Assembly (NCBI RefSeq): GCF_030216305.1
Contig: NZ_JASOKT010000001.1
Span: 62,001 to 126,000, forward strand
DNA length: 64,000 bases
Origin: Actinotignum timonense
Lineage (GTDB): Bacteria; Actinomycetota; Actinomycetes; Actinomycetales; Actinomycetaceae
Direction: 5' to 3'
Position 1 is the stretch's first letter. Each line of letters opens with the position of its first letter. Below, piece after piece: positions 54,996-61,830 of the stretch. Below the pieces are notes generated by a model. That model did no database searches and was not told where the DNA came from. It saw only the letters and a list, made by a program, of their open reading frames with translations. The translations under genes and the position numbers were made by a program.

Positions 54996-55445
54996 ATGGC
55001 TGAACAATTTGATCCGAGGTCGGCCGCACCCGCGCCTACGGAAACATCTCGCTTCACCGCTATTGGCGCGCAGCCCGATCAGCCGGTGGCCGAACGCCAT
55101 CTCAGCCCTCAAGAATGCACCGCCATCGATGCCCTCCCCGCAGGTTCCGCGCTCCTTATTGCGCTATCCGGCCCGAATTCGGGGGCCCGGTTCCTCCTCG
55201 ATGGGGAAGTGACGAATGCGGGGCGTTCCCCACGCGCTGATATTTTCCTTGACGACGTTACGGTTTCCCGCAAACACGTGCAGTTCTTCCGCCGTGGCGA
55301 TACGTTCCACGTGCGTGATTCCGGCTCCCTCAACGGCACTTACGTTAACCGGGAACGGGTGGATGATGCTGTGCTCCGCACCGGCGATGAAATCCAAATC
55401 GGAAAATTCCGTTTGACCTTCTACGCTTCGCGAGCCGGTGCGTGA
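54996..55445 (+). CDS. garA: FHA-domain regulator, GarA/OdhI homologue
   Basis: GarA/OdhI is a phospho-switch protein that inhibits 2-oxoglutarate dehydrogenase and adjusts glutamate metabolism under control of Ser/Thr kinases. The 149-residue product has a C-terminal FHA domain (about residues 50-145) with AGRSPRADIFLDDVTVSRKH, SLNGTYVNRERVDDAVL and GDEIQIGKFRLTF, very close to mycobacterial GarA. The N-terminal phosphorylation motif ETTS is reduced to ETS (E16-T17-S18). A GAAGGAGAGG site supports the ATG at 54996. As in mycobacteria a MerR gene follows directly. Confidence 0.93.
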   Translation: MAEQFDPRSAAPAPTETSRFTAIGAQPDQPVAERHLSPQECTAIDALPAGSALLIALSGPNSGARFLLDGEVTNAGRSPRADIFLDDVTVSRKHVQFFRRGDTFHVRDSGSLNGTYVNRERVDDAVLRTGDEIQIGKFRLTFYASRAGA

Positions 55446-56250
55446 TACACCGGTGATATCTCGCGCTTCTACGGCCACCCCGGATTCTTCCTTCTCGCCC
55501 GCTTCCGCTCCGCGCCGCATGCGGGCAGATGGCAGCCCGAGCACCTGGCCTCATGACCTCAGCCACGAACCAACCCTGCGCATCGGGGAAGTTCGCCGTG
55601 CCCTCACCGATGAATTCCCCATGCTCTCGGTTTCGAAAATCCGGCATTACGAATCCATCGACCTTATTTCTCCCTATCGCACCGCAACCAATCAGCGGCT
55701 TTTTTCCACCTCGGATACCGAGCGTTTGCGTTTCATCCTGAGGGAACAGCGTGACCGCTTCCTGCCCCTCGACCAAATCCGGGAAGAGCTGCGCCAGCTC
55801 GATGAAGGCATTATTGAGGCACCGGGCCGCCCCGGGGGGATGCGCGCCGTCGCCGCACCGGAAGTGCGCCGCCCGAAACCGGGCGAACGTATCACCCAAG
55901 CCGAATTGGCCGATATGACCGGAGCGGCGCTGGGCACGATTGAAGAGCTGGTCACCGCGGGAATCCTCGCCACCGATGCGCGCGGGCGCCTATCCGCGCA
56001 ATCGGCGGATATTGTGCGCTACTGCGTGATGCTGCTGGAAGGCGGCTATGACCTGCGCCAAATCCGCAGCGTCAAGAATTCCGCGCACGCCCAGGCCGTG
56101 ATGATTACCACCCAGTTGGCTACCGAGCTGGCAAAGAAAACCCCGGTTGCCTCCGAACGCGCCCTCAACCAGGCCGCCGAGGATGGCGCCACCATCGCCC
56201 GGCTTTACGGCGCTCTCCTCACGGAAAACGTCGAAGTGGAACTGCGCTAA
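55438..56250 (+). CDS. MerR-family regulator, Rv1828-like
   Basis: The product (up to 270 residues) carries an N-terminal MerR winged helix (LRIGEVRRALTDEFPMLSVS, KIRHYESIDLISPYR, then RLFSTSDTERLRFIL) and a C-terminal half unlike classical MerR effector domains, matching mycobacterial Rv1828. The GTG at 55438 overlaps garA by eight bases and gives a 46-residue low-complexity extension before the HTH; the ATG near 55519 is an alternative. The garA-merR order is conserved in actinobacteria. Targets are unknown. Confidence 0.88.
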   Translation: MRDTPVISRASTATPDSSFSPASAPRRMRADGSPSTWPHDLSHEPTLRIGEVRRALTDEFPMLSVSKIRHYESIDLISPYRTATNQRLFSTSDTERLRFILREQRDRFLPLDQIREELRQLDEGIIEAPGRPGGMRAVAAPEVRRPKPGERITQAELADMTGAALGTIEELVTAGILATDARGRLSAQSADIVRYCVMLLEGGYDLRQIRSVKNSAHAQAVMITTQLATELAKKTPVASERALNQAAEDGATIARLYGALLTENVEVELR

Positions 56251-56454
56251 ATCGCATCGCGCGCCGCCGGTCATCCCCGGTAAAACCTTCCACTTCGCTC
56301 CCCTGAAAATGCAGTTCACGGCGCTATTTGCGCAAAAGTGAGCCACGCCGGGCAGACAGCACCGCCCACCCAGGAGTAGGGTGGTAGTACAACTTCATAT
56401 CGATTGAACCGAACCCAGGTCATGCTGGGCACCTCAACTAGCAGGAGACAATTA

Positions 56455-57873
56455 ATGTCAGGTTCTGTGGAAACCCAAGGTATTGACCTTGTTTCTCCCC
56501 GGGAAAGGTACGGTCGCCCCCGCGATCTTTTCTTCCTGTGGGCGGGCACAACCACTAATATTTTTACCGTGTCCTACGGCGCCATGCTGGTGCTACTGTA
56601 CGGACTTTCATTCACCCAGGCACTCGCCGTTATTGTGATCGGCAACGTTATTGCCTATCCGCTTCTCGCGCTAACCTCCATTCAAGGGCCGCTCACCGGT
56701 ACCACCACGATGACCATTTCGCGGGCATCACTCGGTACCCGCGGGGCTCGTATTAATGGGGTGCTGTCCTGGCTTATGCTCATCGGCTTCGAAGCCGGGG
56801 GACTCATTCTCGTCTACTACGCCTGTGAGGCACTCCTCGCCCGCGCGGGCATTGCCCTAGAGGGCGGCGGGCAGATTGCCGTCGTCGTTCTTCTTGCAGG
56901 GATTCAGCTTCTTCTTCCCCTTCTTGGCCACCGGATTCTCATGGCAGCGCAAAAATACGCAACCATGATTTTCACGGTGGCTTTTCTCGTGCTGGCGGCC
57001 CTCATTATTCCGCAAGCTGCACCGGGTGCCTCGGCGGGCACCGATTCGCTTTTCACCCTAATTTCCGCAACCTCGCTCGTTATTGTCTCGGGTGGGCTGT
57101 CTTGGGCGCCGAGCGGTGCGAATTTCTCCCGCTACCTGCCCGCTGATTCTTCGCCCCTCGCGGTGGGAACCTGGGCGGCGCTGGGCGGGTTCATTCCCTA
57201 CGTACTACTCCAGACTCTCGGAGCAGCGATGGCAACCGTGGCGGTTCCCGCGGAGGTGGAGCTGTCCAATCCGCTGGCCGTCCCGGCCATCCTCAGCCCG
57301 GCCTTCGCGGTGCCCTTCCTCATCCTGGTGATGGTCGGTTTGCTGCTTCAAAACGGCACCAACCTCTATTCCTCGGGCCTGAATTTGCAGACGGCCGGTA
57401 TCCACGTGCCGCGCATGGTGATTGTGTGCATCGACAGCCTCATCTGCGTGGCCATCTGCATTTTCGCGATCCAGCAAGAAGCTTTTTACAGCCTCCTCAA
57501 CGCTTTCGCGGCCTCGCTGAGTATCTGGCTGGCGCCCTGGGTGACCGTGTATCTGCTCGATTGGGTGGCACGGCGCGGTACCTACCACCTGTCCGGCCTG
57601 GCCATTGAATCCCACGGTCCGTACTGGGGCAGCGGTGGGGTGCGCTGGTCCGGGATGGCCGCGCTGCTGGGCGGGATGCTCTGCTCGGCGCTGTTCACGA
57701 ACTCGGGTTACCTGGTGGGTCCGCTTACTCGGCTCCTCGTGGACGTGCCCGCCGCGGCCCCCGATCTGTCTATTCCCGCCGGCGTGATCGCCTCCACCCT
57801 CATCTACCTGGCCCTGCGGCCGGTGCGTGAACGTGAACGCGCAGCCCGCCGCGCCTTTATTACCGCTGCCTAA
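56455..57873 (+). CDS. NCS1-family cytosine/purine permease
   Basis: A 472-residue NCS1 nucleobase transporter of the CodB type with about twelve membrane helices. It shows the family N-terminus (PRDLFFLWAGTTTNIFTVSYGA), GPLTGTTTMTISRASLGTRG, and WAPSGANFSRYLPADS between helices. In this operon it probably imports a purine base for the deaminases encoded downstream. The ATG at 56455 has AGGAG eight bases upstream. The leader contains small hairpins (CCCAG-GTCATG-CTGGG at about 56414-56429) but no known purine riboswitch. Confidence 0.88.
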   Translation: MSGSVETQGIDLVSPRERYGRPRDLFFLWAGTTTNIFTVSYGAMLVLLYGLSFTQALAVIVIGNVIAYPLLALTSIQGPLTGTTTMTISRASLGTRGARINGVLSWLMLIGFEAGGLILVYYACEALLARAGIALEGGGQIAVVVLLAGIQLLLPLLGHRILMAAQKYATMIFTVAFLVLAALIIPQAAPGASAGTDSLFTLISATSLVIVSGGLSWAPSGANFSRYLPADSSPLAVGTWAALGGFIPYVLLQTLGAAMATVAVPAEVELSNPLAVPAILSPAFAVPFLILVMVGLLLQNGTNLYSSGLNLQTAGIHVPRMVIVCIDSLICVAICIFAIQQEAFYSLLNAFAASLSIWLAPWVTVYLLDWVARRGTYHLSGLAIESHGPYWGSGGVRWSGMAALLGGMLCSALFTNSGYLVGPLTRLLVDVPAAAPDLSIPAGVIASTLIYLALRPVRERERAARRAFITAA

Positions 57874-57926
57874 GGGCCGCGCAACAGCCACATCCGCCCC
57901 GACCCTCATAGTTTTTAGGAGAACCC

Positions 57927-59693
57927 ATGCCTCATCGTCAGCTTCTCGACGTCGCCTACGGGCGCGCCCACGCCGATACCATTATTGATAACGGAATCCT
58001 GGTGAACGTGCTCACCGGGGAAACGTACCCGGCCTCCGTCGCCATCGCCTACGGGCGGGTGGCCGCGGTGGGGAACGTGGACGCGCAGCGCGGCCCGAAT
58101 ACCACCGTTATTGATGCCGACGGCGCCTACCTGACTCCCGGACTCATTGACGGGCACCAGCACATCGAGTGCTCCAAACTTTCCGTAACCATGTTCGCGG
58201 ATCTGGTATCCCGCTACGGAACCACCTCCGTGATTTCCGGCCTGGACCAGATCCTGGTATCCGCCGGCCTGGAAGGCGTGCAGGAATTCCTGGCCGAAGC
58301 CGAGGAATCCTCCATGCGGGTATGGTGGGGCGCGCCCGCCAAGGCGCCCTACACGGTGCCCGAATCCACCGTGGGGCACCGTTTCGCCGTGGAAGACCAC
58401 CGGAAAGTGCAGCGCATGCCCGAATGCGTGGGCCTGTGGGAAACCGTGCAGGAAATGGTGGAATACGGCGATGAAGAAGTCCTCACCGCCATGGACCTGG
58501 CCGAAGAAAACCGCCTGCACGCCTTCGGCTGCGCACCGCTCGTGGATGCGCGGCGGGTTGCCGGCTACGCGGCCTCCGGCGTGACGCTGTGTCACGAATC
58601 GTATTCCCCGGAAGAAGAACTGGAGAAGATGCGTAACGGCATCAATATCCTCATCCGAGAATCCACCGCCGCCCCCATGCTCGCGGAAAATATTAAGCTC
58701 ATCACCGAGATGGGCGCCCCGGCCCACCGGGTTGGTTTCTGCACCGACGATGTGACCGCCACCGATATTCTGGGCCGCGGCCACCTCGATTACGTGGTGC
58801 GCCTGGCCATTGAGAAGGGGATTGACCCGGTGACCGCGATCCAGATGGCCACCATTAACACCGCCCGGATGTTCCAGCTCGATGACCGCATTGGCGCCAT
58901 CGCCCCGGGGCGTTTCGCCGATGTTCTCTTCGTTGATTCTCTCGAAGATTTCCGGCCCCGCACCGTCCTCAAGGGTGGGCGGATCGTGGCGCACAACGGC
59001 GCCGCCGTGCAGGCCCCGCAGGCCCCGCAGCGCACCGCCACGGTGCTCGATACTTTCAAGCTCGCCCCGGTGAGCGCGGATCGCATTGCGGTTCCGGTTG
59101 CCGATTCGGCTACTTCTGCGCGAGTGCGCACCATCGTGCTCTCCAAGGACGTTGCTTTCAAGCGCCCCGGCGCGGAGGTCGAACTCCCGGTGGTGGATGG
59201 CAAGGTGCAACCCGATATCGCCCAGGATGCCATTTATGTATGCGTGGCCGAACGCTACGGCAAAACCACGAACCTGCCCGTTGCTTTTATTCAGGGCTTC
59301 GGCCTCAAGCGCGGGGCGATTGCCACCTCGGCGGCCCCGGACGATAACAATGTGGTGTGCGCGGGGGTGAACCCGGAGGATATCGCCCTGGCAATCAATG
59401 AAGTGGCCCGGCTGGGCGGGGGACAGGTTGCGGTATGCGACGGTGAGGTTGTTGCCTCGCTGCCCCTCCCGGTGGGCGGTATTGTTGCCGACCTGGCTGC
59501 TGAAGATATGGCCGCCGCCGAAGCTGAAATGGACCGGGCCGCCCGGGAGGTGCTGGGCGCGGAGCTCGATTCGCCCTTCGGCCAGCTCATCTTCCTGTCC
59601 ATCACCGCGATTCCCGATTGGGCGATCACCGATCTTGGCCTCATTGACTGCGTCACATTCAACGTCGTCGACCCCGTTATTGCAGCGCGGTAA
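57927..59693 (+). CDS. adenine deaminase-like amidohydrolase
   Basis: A 588-residue amidohydrolase matching the Ade family (adenine to hypoxanthine) in length and layout: a small composite domain, a metal barrel with PGLIDGHQHIECSKL (H77, H79), ending in MATINTARMFQLDDRIGAIAPGRFADVLF, then the C-terminal Ade domain (AFIQGFGLKRGAIATS, LPLPVGGIVADL). Unlike typical Ade, the DPHEIA segment after GTT is replaced by SGLDQIL (residues 104-110), and the first motif reads IEC instead of IES. It may act on a purine other than adenine. GGAG precedes the ATG. Confidence 0.82.
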   Translation: MPHRQLLDVAYGRAHADTIIDNGILVNVLTGETYPASVAIAYGRVAAVGNVDAQRGPNTTVIDADGAYLTPGLIDGHQHIECSKLSVTMFADLVSRYGTTSVISGLDQILVSAGLEGVQEFLAEAEESSMRVWWGAPAKAPYTVPESTVGHRFAVEDHRKVQRMPECVGLWETVQEMVEYGDEEVLTAMDLAEENRLHAFGCAPLVDARRVAGYAASGVTLCHESYSPEEELEKMRNGINILIRESTAAPMLAENIKLITEMGAPAHRVGFCTDDVTATDILGRGHLDYVVRLAIEKGIDPVTAIQMATINTARMFQLDDRIGAIAPGRFADVLFVDSLEDFRPRTVLKGGRIVAHNGAAVQAPQAPQRTATVLDTFKLAPVSADRIAVPVADSATSARVRTIVLSKDVAFKRPGAEVELPVVDGKVQPDIAQDAIYVCVAERYGKTTNLPVAFIQGFGLKRGAIATSAAPDDNNVVCAGVNPEDIALAINEVARLGGGQVAVCDGEVVASLPLPVGGIVADLAAEDMAAAEAEMDRAAREVLGAELDSPFGQLIFLSITAIPDWAITDLGLIDCVTFNVVDPVIAAR

Positions 59694-59736
59694 ACGTGCG
59701 CGACCGCGCGAACGTTACCACGCAGAAAGGAAAAAT

Positions 59737-60744
59737 ATGACCGCGATTTCGCCCTTCGTGCAGGGCCTGCCCAAAGTTGAGCTGCACCTGCATATTGAAG
59801 GAACCCTGGAACCCGATCTCAAATTTAAGCTCGCCGCCCGCAACGGCGTGGAGCTGCCCTACGCGAGCGAGGAGGAGGTGCGGGCTTCCTACCAATTCGA
59901 TGACCTCGCTTCCTTCCTGGACGCGTATTACGAAGGCATGAGCGTGCTCCTCACCGCGGAGGATTTTTACGACCTCGCGATGGAGTATTTCCGCAAGGTC
60001 GCGCGCCAGAACGTGCGCTACGTGGAGATGTTCTTCGACCCGCAGGCGCATACCTCGCGCGGGGTGGAGTTCCACACCGTAATCTCCGGGCTGCGACGCG
60101 CCCAGATTGAGGCGCGTGAGCAGCTGGGGGTGGACAGCGCTCTCATTATGTGTTTCCTGCGGGATTTCCAGGCGGAATACGCCATGGCGACCCTGCTGGA
60201 ATCGCTGCCGTACCACCCGTGGATTATCGGCGTGGGGCTCGATTCGGATGAAACCGGCAACCCACCCGCCAAGTTCGCGGCCGTCTTCGCCAAGGCCCGT
60301 GAGCTGGGCTATCAGCTCACCATGCACTGCGATGTTGATATTGCCGATTCGGCCGAGCATATCCGCCAGGTCCTCGAGGACGTGCGGGTGGACCGCGTGG
60401 ACCACGGCACCAATGTGCTGGAAAAGCCCGAGCTGGTGGAGTACATGGCCAGCCACGGTATTGGCCTGACCTCCTGCCCGATCTCCAATACCTGGGTTTC
60501 CGACGGCTCCAAGGTGGGGCTGCTCACCGAGCTGGATAAGCGCGGGGTCAAGGTCACCGTCAATTCGGATGACCCGGCGTATTTCGGCGGGTATATCGCG
60601 GAGAATTACCAGCGCGTGGTGGACGAAGCCGGGGTCGATAAGGAGACGCTCAAGCGTTTCGCGCGCAATGCGGTGGATATTTCCTGGGCTCCGGCCTCCC
60701 TCAAGGAGCGCATCGCCGCGGAGATTGCCGCCTATGAGGGCTAG
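59737..60744 (+). CDS. adenosine/adenine deaminase-family protein, atypical active site
   Basis: A 335-residue TIM-barrel protein. Most motifs fit the Aah1-like adenine deaminase branch: LPKVELHLHIEGTLEP (H17, H19), EMFFDPQAHTSRG, GVGLDSDETGNPPAKF, RVDHGTN (H223) and VNSDDPAYFGGY (D278). The usual HAGE motif, whose glutamate is the catalytic acid, is here HCDVDI (H197 to I202), with Val at the Glu position. The enzyme may use another residue or another substrate (for example an N6-modified adenine). AGAAAGGA precedes the ATG. It ends the purine cassette. Confidence 0.82.
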   Translation: MTAISPFVQGLPKVELHLHIEGTLEPDLKFKLAARNGVELPYASEEEVRASYQFDDLASFLDAYYEGMSVLLTAEDFYDLAMEYFRKVARQNVRYVEMFFDPQAHTSRGVEFHTVISGLRRAQIEAREQLGVDSALIMCFLRDFQAEYAMATLLESLPYHPWIIGVGLDSDETGNPPAKFAAVFAKARELGYQLTMHCDVDIADSAEHIRQVLEDVRVDRVDHGTNVLEKPELVEYMASHGIGLTSCPISNTWVSDGSKVGLLTELDKRGVKVTVNSDDPAYFGGYIAENYQRVVDEAGVDKETLKRFARNAVDISWAPASLKERIAAEIAAYEG

Positions 60745-60853
60745 ATGAGGTAGGCGCTGGGGCGGGCGAGTAGCATCTCGCCTGCTCGCCTCAGCCGCCT
60801 CAATTTTCACAATAACATCGCGTGTATCGTTTATCACATCGCGATAGGAACGA

Positions 60854-60893
60854 CGGCGCCGGCCGCTTCTCGTGTGGGAGCGTGCCGGTGCCG
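60854..60893 (+). terminator. terminator of the purine cassette
   Basis: CGGCGCCGGC/GCCGGTGCCG stem (60854-60863 and 60884-60893, one wobble pair) with an inner CGCT/AGCG stem, followed by CGGGCTTTAA. Confidence 0.65.
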
Positions 60894-60985
60894 CGGGCTT
60901 TAAGTGTTGGAAACTAGCCAATTTTGGGTGAGGATGCGGTAGGCTAGGGGAGTAGTAAACAGTGCTTTCTTGCGGCGCCTTACCC

Positions 60986-61006
60986 TAAACCTCAAGTTGA
61001 GCTTTA
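60986..61006 (+). promoter_or_regulatory. candidate MerR operator (21-bp palindrome)
   Basis: TAAACCTCAAGTTGAGCTTTA pairs TAAA with TTTA and CTCAA with TTGAG around a central G, with one mismatched pair. CTCAA-N-TTGAG dyads are typical of MerR-family operators. It lies 100 bases before the second MerR gene, suggesting autoregulation. Confidence 0.6.
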
Positions 61007-61105
61007 GACACGCCGCGCCGGGCGCTGATCCGCTGGCCGGGCTGCTATATCGTGGTAGCTAACACTGGCAACCGGCCAGAATCCACGCTGCGAAACGGAG
61101 AGACT

Positions 61106-61669
61106 ATGAGCGACGCGACTGCCAAGGACGCGACGTATCGGCGTACCCAACCGATGCTCTTCGGCGATCCTCTTCCCGAGCTTGACGCCGAAACCGGCTA
61201 CCGCGGTCCGATTGCCTGCAAGGCCGCAGGCATCACCTACCGCCAACTCGATTACTGGGATCGCACCGGTCTTGTGTCGCCTACCGTGCAGAATGCTTCG
61301 GGTTCCGGCAGCCAGCGTCTCTACTCTTTTAAGGACATCCTGGTCCTCAAAGTGGTCAAGCGCCTCTTGGATACCGGGGTATCACTTCAGCAGATTCGGG
61401 TTGCTATCGCGCAGCTCAAGGATCGCGGGGTGGAAGATTTGGCCGGTATCACGCTCATGTCCGACGGTGCTTCGGTCTACGAATGCACCTCTGACGATGA
61501 AGTGATCGACCTGGTCAAGGGCGGCCAGGCTGTTTTCGGCATCGCGGTTGGCCGGGTTTGGCGTGAAATCCAAGGTTCGCTTTCCGAGCTTCCTACCGAA
61601 CGCGCTGAAGAAGAAGTGGTGGATGAATTGGCCCAGCGCCGCCTCGCCAAGCGCCGCCGCGGAGCGTAG
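61106..61669 (+). CDS. MerR-family regulator, Rv1830-like
   Basis: The 187-residue product matches mycobacterial Rv1830 closely: GYRGPIACKAAGITYRQLDYW (HTH), GSGSQRLYSFKDILVLKVVK, LLDTGVSLQQIRVAI, LMSDGASVYECTSDDEVIDL and GGQAVFGIAVGRVW. In mycobacteria it is encoded near garA and Rv1828. The ATG at 61106 is preceded by ACGGAGAG. Here it is separated from garA-merR by the purine cassette, and the bifunctional nuclease gene (Rv1829 type) usually between the two merR genes is absent. A long palindrome upstream is its likely operator. Confidence 0.92.
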   Translation: MSDATAKDATYRRTQPMLFGDPLPELDAETGYRGPIACKAAGITYRQLDYWDRTGLVSPTVQNASGSGSQRLYSFKDILVLKVVKRLLDTGVSLQQIRVAIAQLKDRGVEDLAGITLMSDGASVYECTSDDEVIDLVKGGQAVFGIAVGRVWREIQGSLSELPTERAEEEVVDELAQRRLAKRRRGA

Positions 61670-61751
61670 CAAGGCTTCAACGGGGAGCTGGTGTTCCAGC
61701 TAGCTTCCCAGCAGTTCTAGTCTTTTCCGAACAACTCCTATATAACAAAGA

Positions 61752-61800
61752 AATCCCGGTTACCTCGTCTGCTTGAGTAGTGAGGTAACCGGGATTCTTC
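61752..61800. terminator. bidirectional terminator
   Basis: A 15-bp perfect stem AATCCCGGTTACCTC/GAGGTAACCGGGATT (61752-61766 and 61782-61796), loop of 15 bases. Both flanks are T-rich in their own direction (CTTCTT on plus; TTCTTTGTTATA on minus). It serves the convergent merR and protease genes. Confidence 0.92.
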
Positions 61801-61830
61801 TTGGGCTAGCGGGCCCGTGCCGGCGCTACC

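Larger units (their letters stand above)
60745..61105 (+). other. intergenic region before the second MerR gene
   Basis: The 361 bases carry a terminator-like hairpin at 60854-60893, a 21-bp palindrome at 60986-61006 and a structured stretch up to the merR start. No gene was recognised. Confidence 0.55.

Noticed and set aside
56251..56454. Purine riboswitch before the NCS1 permease
   Set aside because: Small hairpins are present, but none of the conserved junction sequences of the purine aptamer could be found.
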